In this document: positions 36,786-45,675 of the stretch, piece by piece
How positions within the stretch are numbered: position 1 is the stretch's first letter
How the letters are laid out: every line of letters begins with the position of its first letter
Assembly: GCA_016861105.1 (NCBI GenBank)
Contig: BOKS01000001.1
Span: 558,001 to 622,000 of the forward strand
Source: Betaproteobacteria bacterium
Lineage (GTDB): Bacteria; Pseudomonadota; Gammaproteobacteria; Burkholderiales; Casimicrobiaceae
Direction of reading: 5' to 3'
DNA length: 64,000 nucleotides
Notes under the pieces: model-generated
Databases searched by the model: none
Told to the model about the DNA's origin: nothing
Seen by the model: only the letters and a program-made list of their open reading frames with translations
Made by a program: the position numbers and the translations under genes

Positions 36786-37838
36786 TCAGCCCTTGCCGAA
36801 CACCTCGTTGAGCTGCTGCGTCACGCGGACGAAGGTCGTGCGCTTCGACAGCTCGCGCAGCCGCCGCGCGCCGACGTAGGTGCACGCGGAGCGGACGCCG
36901 CCCAGGATCTCCTGCGCGGTCGCCGCGACCGGGCCGCGGTAGGGCACCAGCACCTCCTTGCCCTCGGCGGCGCGGTACTGCGCGACGCCGCCCGCGTACT
37001 TCTCCATCGCGGTCTTGCTGCTCATGCCGTAGAAGCGCTGGTAGCGGGTCCCGTCGCGCTCGACGGTCTCGCCGCCGCACTCGTCGTGACCCGCCAGCAT
37101 GCCGCCGAGCATCACGAAGTCGGCGCCGCCGCCGAAGGCCTTCGCGATGTCGCCCGGCGTCGTGCAGCCGCCGTCCGCGCAGATGTGCCCCTCGAGGCCG
37201 TGCGCCGCGTCGGCACACTCGATGATCGCGGAGAGCTGCGGGTAGCCGACGCCGGTCATCTTGCGCGTCGTGCACACCGAGCCGGGGCCGATGCCCACCT
37301 TCACGATGTCCGCGCCGGACAGGATCAGCTCCTCGGTCATCTCGCCGGTGACCACGTTGCCGGCCATGATCACGAGGTGCGGATAGCGCTCGCGCGCGGC
37401 GGCGACGAAGCGCACGAAGCTCTCGGTGTAGCCGTTGGCGACGTCGATGCAGACGTAGCGGATCGGCGAGTCGGCGCCGCCGCCCGCCTCGGCCATCACC
37501 TTGTGGAACTTCTCGTCGTCGGACTTCGCGATCCCCATCGAGTAGAACGCCGCCGACTTGCGCTGCAGCGCGCGGAAGAACGCGACGGTCTCGCGCACGT
37601 CGTAGTGCTTGTGCAGCGCGGTGGACATCTCGAAGGGCTCGAGCGCCATCGCCATCTCGAAGGTGCCGATCGTGTCCATGTTCGCGGCGACGATCGGCAC
37701 GCCGTGGTACTCGACGCCGGCGTGGCGGAAGCGGAACTCGCGCGAGATGTCGACGTTCGAGCGGGTGGACAGCGTGCTGCGCTTGGGGCGGATCAGCACG
37801 TCCTTGAAGTCCAGCTTGACCTCGGTCTCGATGCGCAT
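36786..37838 (-). CDS. guaC: GMP reductase
   Basis: 350 residues. The IMPDH/GMPR barrel has [26 protein letters not shown], the active-site loop [19 protein letters not shown] (C189) and a C-terminal [31 protein letters not shown] separates GMP reductase from IMP dehydrogenase, and there are no CBS domains. It converts GMP to IMP with NADPH, balancing purine pools, and lies next to purL on the same strand. The start is ATG 37838, where the family begins. Its leader contains a hairpin followed by six U residues (37856-37891), so expression may be set by premature termination. Confidence 0.95.
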   Translation of the reverse strand: MRIETEVKLDFKDVLIRPKRSTLSTRSNVDISREFRFRHAGVEYHGVPIVAANMDTIGTFEMAMALEPFEMSTALHKHYDVRETVAFFRALQRKSAAFYSMGIAKSDDEKFHKVMAEAGGGADSPIRYVCIDVANGYTESFVRFVAAARERYPHLVIMAGNVVTGEMTEELILSGADIVKVGIGPGSVCTTRKMTGVGYPQLSAIIECADAAHGLEGHICADGGCTTPGDIAKAFGGGADFVMLGGMLAGHDECGGETVERDGTRYQRFYGMSSKTAMEKYAGGVAQYRAAEGKEVLVPYRGPVAATAQEILGGVRSACTYVGARRLRELSKRTTFVRVTQQLNEVFGKG

Positions 37839-37855
37839 CGGCGGCTCCGGGCGAC

Positions 37856-37891
37856 AAAAAACGCCGCCCCGTCGGACACGGGCGCGGCGTT
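37856..37891 (-). terminator. intrinsic terminator-like hairpin in the guaC leader
   Basis: Read on the minus strand: AACGCCGC, then CCCGT-loop-ACGGG with one bulged base, then GCGGCGTT running into six T residues. It ends 17 bases before guaC ATG and begins almost exactly at the start predicted from the TATAAT at 37897-37902. Such a position points to attenuation, or to shielding of guaC from upstream antisense reads. Confidence 0.75.
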
Positions 37892-37896
37892 GGCCG

Positions 37897-37902
37897 ATTA
37901 TA
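37897..37902 (-). promoter_or_regulatory. -10 box TATAAT of guaC
   Basis: A perfect TATAAT on the minus strand inside the 118-bp gap between guaC and the divergent carbonic anhydrase gene. Predicted transcription start near 37890, the first bases of the leader hairpin. No convincing -35 is present. Confidence 0.6.
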
Positions 37903-37956
37903 CGCGCGGCGCGGCGCCGTTTATCATCGGCGTCCGACCCCCCGGCGGCGCGCCCC

Positions 37957-38622
37957 ATGTCCTCGATCGACCACCTGCTCGACCGCAACCGCGCCTGGGC
38001 CGCCGGCATCGAAGCCCGGCGCCCGGGGTTCTTCCGGCGCCTCGCCGCGCAGCAGGCGCCGAGGTACCTGTGGATCGGCTGCGCCGACAGCCGGGTCCCG
38101 GCGAACGACATCGTCGACCTCGACCCGGGCGAGGTCTTCGTCCACCGCAACGTCGCCAACGTCGTCGTCCACACCGACTTCAACTGCCTCGCCGTGCTGC
38201 AGTACGCGGTCGACGTGCTGAAGGTCGAGGACGTGATGGTCGTCGGCCACTACGGCTGCGGCGGCGTGCGCGCCGCGCTGGACCACAGCGCGCACGGGCT
38301 GATCGACAACTGGCTGCACCACGTGCAGGACGTGGGAAGCCGGCACGCGGCGCTGCTGTCCGGCACCGCCGATGCCGAGGCGCGCGTCGACCGCCTGTGC
38401 GAGCTCAACGTCGTCGAGCAGGTCGCCAACCTCGCGCGCAGCACGATCCTGCGCGACGCGTGGCGCCGCGGCCAGCGCGTCACGCTGCACGGCCTGGTCT
38501 ACGGGCTGTCCGACGGGCGGCTGCAGGACCTCGGCATCGAGATCGCGTCGCCGGACGACGCCGCGGCACGCTATCCGGCGGCCGTCGCCGCCGTCGCCGC
38601 CCGCGCCGGCGCGGCGCGCTGA
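37957..38622 (+). CDS. can: beta-class carbonic anhydrase
   Basis: 221 residues. All zinc and catalytic residues are present: C42, D44 and R46 in [10 protein letters not shown], and H98 and C101 in [17 protein letters not shown] and [13 protein letters not shown] are also typical of Can. It interconverts CO2 and bicarbonate in the cytoplasm, supplying carboxylases. The start at 37957 matches the family N-terminus [14 protein letters not shown]. No strong ribosome site is visible. Divergent from guaC, convergent with the dehydrogenase gene at 38637, 14 bases away. Confidence 0.95.
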   Translation: MSSIDHLLDRNRAWAAGIEARRPGFFRRLAAQQAPRYLWIGCADSRVPANDIVDLDPGEVFVHRNVANVVVHTDFNCLAVLQYAVDVLKVEDVMVVGHYGCGGVRAALDHSAHGLIDNWLHHVQDVGSRHAALLSGTADAEARVDRLCELNVVEQVANLARSTILRDAWRRGQRVTLHGLVYGLSDGRLQDLGIEIASPDDAAARYPAAVAAVAARAGAAR

Positions 38623-38636
38623 ACGCCGCCGCCGGG

Positions 38637-41096
38637 TCAGGCCCGGATGCGCGCCATCTGCGGGTCGTAGAGCGGGCGCAGCGACGCGACCGCCGGGTAG
38701 TCGCGGCCGGCGATGTCCACGCTCCACGCGCCACGCGCGATCCACTCCGCGTCCACCGGCACGTCCGCCTCGACCATCGCGAGCCCGACCGCGCCGCCGA
38801 GCGTGTGGCCGTAGGAGGCGGCGCGCACGTAGCCGACCGCGCGACCGTCGCGCTTGACCACCTCGGCGTGGAACATCAGCGGCTCGGGATCCTTCACCAG
38901 CACCTGGACCAGCCGCTTGCGCAGCGGGCCGGCCGCCTTCTGCGCGAGCACCGCGTCGCGGCCGAGGAAGCCGCCGGGCTTGTCCAGCGCCACGGCGAAG
39001 CCGAGCCCGGCCTCGAGCACCGTGTCGGTGTTGTCGATGTCGTGGCCGTAGTCGCGGTAGCCCTTCTCCATGCGCAGGCTCGCGAGCGCCTTCAGGCCCG
39101 CGTGGCGCAGGCCGAACGCCTCGCCCGCGGCCACCAGGCGGTCGTGGACGTGCGTCGCCTGCTCCGCGGGAACGTAGAGCTCGTAGCCGAGCTCGCCCAG
39201 GTAGGTGATGCGGATACACAGCGCGCGCGCGAAGCCCACGTCGATCTCGCGCGCGGTGCGGAACGGGAACGCCGCGTTCGACAGGTCGGCGCTGGTGACC
39301 GACTGCAGCAGCGCGCGCGAATGCGGGCCCTGCACGTTGATCTGCGCGTGGCCGGAGGTCGCGTCGGTGACGAAGGCGTGCGCGTCGTCGGGAACGTGGC
39401 GCCGCAGCCAAGTCTCGACGTGGCGGTGCGCGGTGTCGGTGGCCACCACCCAGAAGCGCTCGTCGTCGAGCTTGGTGACCGTGAGGTCGGCCTGCAGCCG
39501 GCCGCCCTCGTCGAGCCACTGCGTGTAGGTGATCGTGCCCGCGGCGCCGTTCACCGCGTTCGCGGAGACCCGGTCGAGCACGCGTCCCGCGTCGCGCCCC
39601 TGCACCACGAACTTGGACATGAACGACATGTCCATCAGGATCACGCCCTCGCGCGCCGCACGGTGCTCGGCCTCCCACCAGGCAAACCAGTTCTGGCGGC
39701 CCCACGACAGGCGCTCGACGACGGGCTCGTGCCCTGGCGGCGCGTACCAGTCGGCCCCCTCCCAGCCGCTCACGTCCCGGAAGTACGCCCCGCGCGCGGC
39801 GAGGCGGTCGTGCAGCGGCGACTTCCTCGCCCCGCGCGCCGTCTGCATCGACCGCGTCGGGTAGTGGCACTGGTAGACCATCCCCAGCGACTCCATCGTG
39901 CGCGTGCGCCGGTACTCGGGGTTGGCCTGGTAGCGGTGCAGGCGGTCGATGTGCATGCCCGTGACGTCGACGTCGGGCCGGCCGTGGACGATCCAGTGCG
40001 CGAGCACGCGGCCGAGCCCGCCGCCGGTGAGGATGCCGATCGAGTTGAGCCCGGCGCAGACGAAGTAGTTGTGCAGCTCGGGAGCCTCGCCGACGATCGG
40101 CGCGAGGTCGGGCGTGAAGCTCTCGGGGCCGCAGAAGAACTTGCGCACGCCCGCCTCCAGCGAGACGGGCACGCGCTTCATCGCCGCCTCGACGTAGGGC
40201 CCCATCCGCTCCCAGTCGGGCGGAAGCTCGCCGAACGAGAAGTCCTCCGGCACGCCCTCGACGCGCCACGGCGCGCACACGGTCTCGAACAGCCCGATCA
40301 TCAGCCCGCCCGTTTCCTCGCGGATGTAGCCGAAGGACGCGGGATCCTCGATGACCGGCCACGACGACGACACACCCGCGATCGGGCCGGTGACCAGGTA
40401 GTAGTGCTCGGCCGCCTGCAGCGGCACGACGACGCCGGCCTCGTCGGCGAGCTCCCGCGCCCACATCCCCGCGCAGTTGACGACGAACTCCGCCTCGACG
40501 TCGCCGTCGGGGGTGCGCACGCCGGTGACCGTCCCGCGTCGCCGCGTCACGCCGGTGACCTTCACGCCCTCGACGATCGTCGCCCCGGCCAGGCGCGCGC
40601 CCTTCGCGAGCGCCATGGTGACGTCCACGGGATTCGCGCGGCCGTCCTCCTTCACGTGGAACCCGGCGAGGATGTCGTCGGTGCGAGCGAGCGGGAACAG
40701 CGCCTTCACTTCCGCCGCGGAGATCTCGTGGACGTCGACGCCGCAGTGGCGGTTGAAGGCCGCGACGCGGCGGTACTCCTCGAGCCGGTCGCGGTCGGCG
40801 GCGAGTTCGACGAAGCCGACCGGCCGGAACCCGGTGTCCTGTCCCGTCTCCTGCGGCAGGCGTGCATACAGGTCGCGCGTGTACCTGCGCATCCAGGTCG
40901 ACGTCTCGGACAGCGAGCCGAACGTGACGACCAGCCCGGCGGCGTGCCAGGTCGTCCCGGACGTCAGCCGGTCGCGCTCCAGCAGCAGGACGTCCTTCCA
41001 CCCCATGTGCGCGAGGTGGTAGGCGACCGAGCAGCCGATGACGCCGCCGCCGATCACGACGACGCGGGCGCGCGCGGGAAGCGTGGGAACGGTCAT
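38637..41096 (-). CDS. dimethylglycine/sarcosine dehydrogenase-like flavoprotein with GcvT-type domain
   Basis: 819 residues. The N-terminal FAD-dependent oxidase domain (about 1-385) has VVVIGGGVIGCSVAYHL and SGTTWHAAGL, whose His51 is the covalent FAD site in dimethylglycine dehydrogenase. The C-terminal half (about 435-815) is an aminomethyltransferase-like folate domain: FMSKFVVQGRDAGRVLD, GYELYVPAEQATHV, LRMEKGYRDYGHDID and GGAVGLAMV. Such enzymes oxidatively demethylate N-methylated amino acids and pass formaldehyde to tetrahydrofolate. It is the last gene of a minus-strand run with an amino-acid ABC transporter, so its substrate is probably imported by that system. Confidence 0.88.
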   Translation of the reverse strand: MTVPTLPARARVVVIGGGVIGCSVAYHLAHMGWKDVLLLERDRLTSGTTWHAAGLVVTFGSLSETSTWMRRYTRDLYARLPQETGQDTGFRPVGFVELAADRDRLEEYRRVAAFNRHCGVDVHEISAAEVKALFPLARTDDILAGFHVKEDGRANPVDVTMALAKGARLAGATIVEGVKVTGVTRRRGTVTGVRTPDGDVEAEFVVNCAGMWARELADEAGVVVPLQAAEHYYLVTGPIAGVSSSWPVIEDPASFGYIREETGGLMIGLFETVCAPWRVEGVPEDFSFGELPPDWERMGPYVEAAMKRVPVSLEAGVRKFFCGPESFTPDLAPIVGEAPELHNYFVCAGLNSIGILTGGGLGRVLAHWIVHGRPDVDVTGMHIDRLHRYQANPEYRRTRTMESLGMVYQCHYPTRSMQTARGARKSPLHDRLAARGAYFRDVSGWEGADWYAPPGHEPVVERLSWGRQNWFAWWEAEHRAAREGVILMDMSFMSKFVVQGRDAGRVLDRVSANAVNGAAGTITYTQWLDEGGRLQADLTVTKLDDERFWVVATDTAHRHVETWLRRHVPDDAHAFVTDATSGHAQINVQGPHSRALLQSVTSADLSNAAFPFRTAREIDVGFARALCIRITYLGELGYELYVPAEQATHVHDRLVAAGEAFGLRHAGLKALASLRMEKGYRDYGHDIDNTDTVLEAGLGFAVALDKPGGFLGRDAVLAQKAAGPLRKRLVQVLVKDPEPLMFHAEVVKRDGRAVGYVRAASYGHTLGGAVGLAMVEADVPVDAEWIARGAWSVDIAGRDYPAVASLRPLYDPQMARIRA

Positions 41097-41138
41097 GGAC
41101 GGCGATGATACCGGCGCCGGCGCGCCGCCCGGCGCCCG

Positions 41139-41873
41139 TCAGTGGTGCAGGATCTTGGCGAGGAACTGCTGGGCGCGATCCGAGCGCGGCGTGCCGAAGA
41201 AGTCGTCCTTCGCCGCGTCCTCGACGATCTGGCCGTGGTCCATGAAGATGACGCGGTGCGCCACCTTGCGCGCGAAGCCCATCTCGTGGGTGACGACCAT
41301 CATCGTCATGCCCTCCTTGGCGAGCTCCACCATCACGTCGAGCACCTCGTTGATCATCTCCGGGTCGAGGGCCGACGTGGGCTCGTCGAACAGCATGCAG
41401 ATCGGGTCCATCGACAGCGCGCGGGCGATCGCCACGCGCTGCTGCTGGCCGCCCGACAGCTGGCCGGGGAACTTGTCCGCGTGCGCGGCGAGGCCAACGC
41501 GCTCGAGGTACCTGACGCCGCGCGCGTCGGCCTCGTCCTTCGCGCGCTTGAGGACCTTGACCTGCGCGAGCGCGAGGTTCTGCCGGACGGTGAGGTGGGG
41601 GAAGAGCTCGAAGTGCTGGAACACCATGCCCACGCCGGCGCGCAGCTTCGACAGGTTCGTCCTCGGATCGTGCACCGGGATGCCGTTGACCAGGATCTCG
41701 CCCTTCTGGAAGGCCTCGAGCCCGTTCACCGTCTTGATCAGCGTCGACTTCCCCGAGCCCGACGGGCCGCACACGACGACCACTTCGCCCTTCTCGACCT
41801 TGGTCGTGCAGTCCTTCAGCACCTGGAACGCGCCGTACCACTTCGACACGTCGCGGATCTCGATCATGGCCAT
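41139..41873 (-). CDS. ATP-binding subunit of a polar amino-acid ABC transporter
   Basis: 244 residues, GltL/GlnQ type. Walker A is GPSGSGKST (36-44), the Q-loop is MVFQHFELFPH, the signature is LSGGQQQR, Walker B is ICMLFDEPTSALD, and the switch is VVTHEM. ATG 41873 is used; a second ATG two codons later is possible. The gene is 17 bases after the second permease and 42 bases before the flavoprotein gene, so it belongs to the 38637-45531 operon. Confidence 0.95.
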   Translation of the reverse strand: MAMIEIRDVSKWYGAFQVLKDCTTKVEKGEVVVVCGPSGSGKSTLIKTVNGLEAFQKGEILVNGIPVHDPRTNLSKLRAGVGMVFQHFELFPHLTVRQNLALAQVKVLKRAKDEADARGVRYLERVGLAAHADKFPGQLSGGQQQRVAIARALSMDPICMLFDEPTSALDPEMINEVLDVMVELAKEGMTMMVVTHEMGFARKVAHRVIFMDHGQIVEDAAKDDFFGTPRSDRAQQFLAKILHH

Positions 41874-41890
41874 GTGGGGCGTTTCCTCGC

Positions 41891-42574
41891 TCAGCGGATG
41901 ACGGCGATCCTGCGCTGCAGCCCCTTGACCAGCCACGACAGCAGGTAGCACAGCACGAAGTAGACGACCGCGACGAACAGGTACATCTCGACCAGCCGGC
42001 TGTCGCGCTGCGCGATCTTCGAGGCGGCGCCGAGGAAGTCGGTCGCCGAGATCACGTAGACGAGCGAGGTGTCCTGGAACAGGATGATCGTCTGCGTCAG
42101 CAGCACCGGGACCATGTTGCGGAACGCCTGCGGCAGGATGACGTTGCCCATGGCCTGCCAGTAGTTGAGGCCGAGCGCGTACGCGGCGTGGACCTGGCCG
42201 CGGGCGATCGACTGGATGCCGGCGCGCATGATCTCGCAGAAGTAGGCCGCCTCGAACAGGATGAAGGTGATGATCGCGGTGCGCTCGGCCCCGATCGGCG
42301 GCGGGCGCTCCGCGCCGGTGATCCCCTGCAGGACGAGCGGCATCAGGAAGAAGAACCAGAACAGCACCAGCACCAGCGGGATCGACCGCATCAGGTTGAC
42401 GTAGCCCGCGGCGAGCATGGCGAGCGGCTTGAACGACGACAGGCGCGCCATCGCGAGCAGCGTCCCGAAGAACAGCCCGCCGACCGCCGCGGTGGCCGTC
42501 AGCTGCACCGTGTACTGGAAGCCCTTCCACAGGAAGGGCAGCGAGTCGACGATGACCTGGAAGTCGAAGCCCAC
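41891..42574 (-). CDS. amino-acid ABC transporter permease (GltK-like)
   Basis: 227 residues with about five membrane helices. The N-terminal LPFLWKGFQYTVQLT and the EAA-type loop RGQVHAAYALGLNYWQAMGNVILPQAFRNM (abbreviated here to its key part EAA-like GLNYWQAM) identify an HisM/GltK permease. It pairs with the upstream permease to form the transmembrane channel. It lies 10 bases downstream of that gene. Confidence 0.93.
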   Translation of the reverse strand: MGFDFQVIVDSLPFLWKGFQYTVQLTATAAVGGLFFGTLLAMARLSSFKPLAMLAAGYVNLMRSIPLVLVLFWFFFLMPLVLQGITGAERPPPIGAERTAIITFILFEAAYFCEIMRAGIQSIARGQVHAAYALGLNYWQAMGNVILPQAFRNMVPVLLTQTIILFQDTSLVYVISATDFLGAASKIAQRDSRLVEMYLFVAVVYFVLCYLLSWLVKGLQRRIAVIR

Positions 42575-42584
42575 GCCGCGGCCC

Positions 42585-43325
42585 CTAGCGCCCGCCGCCC
42601 GCGATGTAGCCGGGCACCGCCGCGCGGCGCTCCACCCACGCCATCACGCGGTTGGCCGTCATCGCGATCGCGATGTAGATGATCGTCGCCGCCGAGAACG
42701 CCTCGAAGAAGTTGAACGTGTACTCGCCCATCTCGCGGGAGCGGAACGTGAGCTCCATCAGCCCGATCGTCAGCGCGATCGACGAGTTCTTGATGAGGTT
42801 CATCGTCTCGCTGGTGAGCGGCGGGATGACGATGCGGAACGCCATCGGCAGCAGCACGTGGCGGTAGACCTGGACTTCGGAGAGGCCGAGCGCCCTGCCC
42901 GCCATCCGCTGCCCGCGCGGCAGCGACTGGATCCCGGCGCGCACCTGCTCGGCGATGCGCGCCGACGTGAACAGGCCCAGGCAGAGCACGGCCGCGAGGA
43001 ACTGCGCGTAGATCGGCTCGGTGGAGGTCATCCAACCCTTGAGCGGCGGGATGAACTCGGGGATCACGAAGTACCAGAGGAACATCTGGACGAGCAGCGG
43101 GATGTTGCGGAACAGCTCCACCCACGCGTTGCCGAGGCGCACGAGCCAGGTCCGCTCGGTCGTGCGGATCACCCCGATCACGCTCCCCAGCACCAGCGCG
43201 ATCAGCCACGCCGCGGCGGACACGGCGAGCGTCCACAGCAGGCCCGACACGATCCACTCCCAGTAGAACGCGTCGCCGTCGGGGGTCTGCTGGAAGAAGA
43301 CGCCCCAGTTCCAGTTGTAGTTCAT
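42585..43325 (-). CDS. amino-acid ABC transporter permease (GltJ-like)
   Basis: 246 residues. The N-terminus NYNWNWGVFFQQTPDG is typical of GltJ, followed by about five helices and the EAA loop with GLSEVQVYRHVLLPMAF. Together with the downstream permease it forms a heterodimeric glutamate/aspartate-type channel. It lies 19 bases after the FAD-dependent oxidoreductase gene, which is inserted between the binding protein and this permease. Confidence 0.93.
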   Translation of the reverse strand: MNYNWNWGVFFQQTPDGDAFYWEWIVSGLLWTLAVSAAAWLIALVLGSVIGVIRTTERTWLVRLGNAWVELFRNIPLLVQMFLWYFVIPEFIPPLKGWMTSTEPIYAQFLAAVLCLGLFTSARIAEQVRAGIQSLPRGQRMAGRALGLSEVQVYRHVLLPMAFRIVIPPLTSETMNLIKNSSIALTIGLMELTFRSREMGEYTFNFFEAFSAATIIYIAIAMTANRVMAWVERRAAVPGYIAGGGR

Positions 43326-43344
43326 GCCGTCCCGATCGCTGGCG

Positions 43345-44511
43345 CTACAGGATGCCGACCTCGGGATAGGGCTCGCCGCGGACGACGCGCCCGTAGCCGA
43401 GGCGCGACAGGTCGAGCGTCCGGAACGCGCCGGTCGCGACGAGCTCGGCCACGGCGCGCCCGGCGGCCGGCGCGTGCATCATCCCGTGCCCCGAGAATCC
43501 GCTCACCACGTGGAAATTGTCGAGGCGGCCGGGCCAGTTGCCGATGACCGGGTTGCCGTCGAGCTCGCACTGCTCGTAGAGGCCCGCCCACGTGCGGTGG
43601 CACTTCGCGGCCTCGAAGGCCGGGAAGCGGTGCGCGAGCGCCGGCCAGACGACGCGCTCGAAGTAGCCGTGGTCGACGTCGAAGTTGAAGCCGCGCGGCT
43701 CGTCGCCGTCGACCACCCCGCCGGAGAAGCCCGGGCCCTCCGAGCGGAAGGCGAGGCGGTCGAGGTCCTTCACGTACGGCAGCCGCTCGACCGGCGAGCC
43801 CGCGGTGAAGTAGTGCTCGAAGCGGCGCAGCGGCGCGACCGGCAGCGGCATGTCCACCATCGCGCACACCTGCGCGGCCCACGCCCCGGTGGCGTTGACG
43901 AAGGCGTCGGCGTGGATCGTCGCGCCCGACGCGAGCCGGGCGGCCGCGACGCGCGGGCCGGAGCGCGTGAACCCGACGACGCGGTCCTGCACGTACTCGG
44001 CGCCGAGCGCGACCGCCTTGCGGCGGAAGCCCCACAGCAGCCCGTTCGGGTCGCACCAGCCGTCGCCCGGCGAGTGCACGCCGCCGCCGAGATCGTCGAC
44101 GGCCATCGACGGGAACCGTGCCTTCAGCCCGGCGGGATCGAGCAGCTCGACGTCGCAGCCGTGCGCGCGCTGGCGCTCGTGGTTCGCCTCGAGCAGCGGC
44201 AGCGCGCGCGGCGGCACGATGAAGAGGTAGCCGCCCTGCACCCAGTCGACGGGAGCCTCGCGGCCGTCGACCGCCATCGCCTTCGGGAAGGCGCGGATGA
44301 ACTCGCGCCCGAACTTCGACATCTCGATGTTCTCGGGGCACGAGAACAGCACGCGCACGCCGCCGGACGCGCGCAGCGTCGAGCACCGCTCGTAGCCGGG
44401 GTCCGGCTCGATCACGCGGACCGAGCAGGACGGGTCGAGCGTCTTGAGGAAGTACGCGACGCTCGACCCCATCAGCGCGCCGCCGACGACCGCGACGTCG
44501 CAGCGGGTCAT
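43345..44511 (-). CDS. FAD-dependent oxidoreductase of the DAO (glycine/D-amino-acid oxidase) family
   Basis: 388 residues. The dinucleotide-binding motif is VAVVGGALMGSSVAYFL, followed by VIEPDPGYERCST. A central NATGAWAAQV and a C-terminal VSGFSGHGMMHAPAAGRAVAEL are typical of the sarcosine oxidase/DadA group. It should oxidise a secondary or D-amine to an imino acid. Its place inside an amino-acid ABC operon, together with the dimethylglycine dehydrogenase-like gene, suggests sequential oxidation of one imported N-substituted amino acid. No signal peptide is seen. Confidence 0.85.
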   Translation of the reverse strand: MTRCDVAVVGGALMGSSVAYFLKTLDPSCSVRVIEPDPGYERCSTLRASGGVRVLFSCPENIEMSKFGREFIRAFPKAMAVDGREAPVDWVQGGYLFIVPPRALPLLEANHERQRAHGCDVELLDPAGLKARFPSMAVDDLGGGVHSPGDGWCDPNGLLWGFRRKAVALGAEYVQDRVVGFTRSGPRVAAARLASGATIHADAFVNATGAWAAQVCAMVDMPLPVAPLRRFEHYFTAGSPVERLPYVKDLDRLAFRSEGPGFSGGVVDGDEPRGFNFDVDHGYFERVVWPALAHRFPAFEAAKCHRTWAGLYEQCELDGNPVIGNWPGRLDNFHVVSGFSGHGMMHAPAAGRAVAELVATGAFRTLDLSRLGYGRVVRGEPYPEVGIL

Positions 44512-44631
44512 CGGACGGCCCGCCGCGCTGCGCGGTGCGCGGCCCGTTCGCCCTTCCGGCGGCCCCCGGGGCTCACCGCGGCGACGCGGACGCCGGCGTG
44601 GCGCCCGCGTCCCGTCGCGCCAGCGGGGCCG

Positions 44632-45531
44632 TCACTTCACGCCCTGGTCGTTCGGATTGGCGAACGCCTCCTTGATCGCCGGCGTCATCGCGAAGTTGAG
44701 GTTGACGCCGCGCGGCGGGATCGGGCTCGTGAACCACTTGGCGTAGATCTTCTGGATCTCGCCCGACTTGTAGACGGCCGCGACCGTGCGGTCGACCAGC
44801 GCCTTGAACTGCGGGTCGTCGCGGCGGAGCATCATGCCGTAGGGCTCGGTGCGCAGCGACTCCGGCAGGATCGCGAAGTCGCCCGGATTGGGCTGGTTGG
44901 CGATCTGCCCGGCGAGCAGGATGTCGTCCATGATGAACGCCTGCGCGCGGTCGGTCGCCAGCAGCTGCATCGACTCGGCGTGGTCCTTGGCCTGGATCTC
45001 CTTGAAGTCGATGCCCTTGGCCTTCTCGTACCCGCGCAGCAGCGGGATCGACGTCGTGCCCGACGTCGACGCGACCGTCTTGCCGTTCAGGTCCGCGAAG
45101 GTCTTGATGCCCGAGCTCTTCTTCACCGCGGCCGAGACGTTGATCACGAAGTAGGTCGGCCCGAACGCGACCTGCTTCTGGCGCTCGACGGAGTTCGTCG
45201 TCGAGCCGCACTCGAGGTCGATGGTGCCGTTCTGCAGCAGCGGGATGCGGTTCGCCGAGGTCACCGGCTGGTAGGCGACCTTGAGGGCGGGCATCTTGAG
45301 CTCGGCCTTGACCGCGTCGACGACCTTGGCGCACAGGTCCATCGAGTAGCCGACCGGCTGCTGCTTGTCGTCGAGATAGGAGAACGGGATCGACGACTCG
45401 CGGTGCCCGATGGTGATCGTGCCGGTGTCCCGGATCTTCTTCAGCGTGCCGTCGAGCTGCTGCGCCAGCGCCGGCGCCGCGACGAGGCCCGCCAGCGCGA
45501 ACGCGAGGGGCAGACGGGGGAAGCGCTTCAT
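44632..45531 (-). CDS. periplasmic amino-acid-binding protein of the ABC transporter (GltI-like)
   Basis: 299 residues with a signal peptide (MKRFPRLPLAFALAGLVAAPALA). The mature SBP family 3 domain has GTITIGHRESSIPFSYLDD, GYSMDLC, ECGSTTNSVERQKQVAF and TSIPLLRGYEKAKG, as in glutamate/aspartate receptors. AGGAGA lies seven bases before ATG 45531, and a TAGAAT box is about 50 bases upstream. It is the first gene of the operon that runs down to 38637. The enzymes in the operon make an N-methylated or D-amino acid a better guess than glutamate. Confidence 0.93.
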   Translation of the reverse strand: MKRFPRLPLAFALAGLVAAPALAQQLDGTLKKIRDTGTITIGHRESSIPFSYLDDKQQPVGYSMDLCAKVVDAVKAELKMPALKVAYQPVTSANRIPLLQNGTIDLECGSTTNSVERQKQVAFGPTYFVINVSAAVKKSSGIKTFADLNGKTVASTSGTTSIPLLRGYEKAKGIDFKEIQAKDHAESMQLLATDRAQAFIMDDILLAGQIANQPNPGDFAILPESLRTEPYGMMLRRDDPQFKALVDRTVAAVYKSGEIQKIYAKWFTSPIPPRGVNLNFAMTPAIKEAFANPNDQGVK

Positions 45532-45583
45532 GAACGTCTCTCCTGGAATGAGGGATCCGGCCGGAGGTGGCGGAAACCCGGGG

Positions 45584-45589
45584 ATTCTA
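45584..45589 (-). promoter_or_regulatory. -10 box TAGAAT of the ABC-flavoprotein operon
   Basis: Five of six matches to TATAAT on the minus strand, predicting a start near 45577 and a leader of about 45 nt before the GltI-like gene. The -35 region (CTTTCA at 45607-45612) is weak. Confidence 0.5.
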
Positions 45590-45663
45590 CGGTCGCCACC
45601 CCGGATTTGAAAGGCGGAGCGCTGGCCGCCTTGCGACGCGGCGGCGCACCGGCGAGGCGCCCC

Positions 45664-45669
45664 TATAAT
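45664..45669 (+). promoter_or_regulatory. -10 box TATAAT positioned for a leaderless nnrD transcript
   Basis: A perfect TATAAT whose last base is six bases before the GTG at 45676, exactly where transcription should begin. No ribosome-binding site can fit. Confidence 0.6.
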
Positions 45670-45675
45670 CGGCCG

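Noticed and set aside
30041..36811. Plus-strand open frame of more than 2,000 codons opposite the MBL, nrdJ, paaY and purL genes
   Set aside because: It is rich in Arg, Ala, Asp and His with no domain, and spans several real minus-strand genes. It is a product of the GC-rich third positions.
37892..37956. Guanine or other purine riboswitch before guaC
   Set aside because: The RNA is predicted to start at about 37890, so no aptamer could precede the hairpin. Only the terminator-like hairpin is supported.
36444..41108. Plus-strand open frame of about 1,550 codons across guaC, the carbonic anhydrase gene and the dehydrogenase gene
   Set aside because: It crosses real genes on both strands in the wrong frame and has no recognisable domain.
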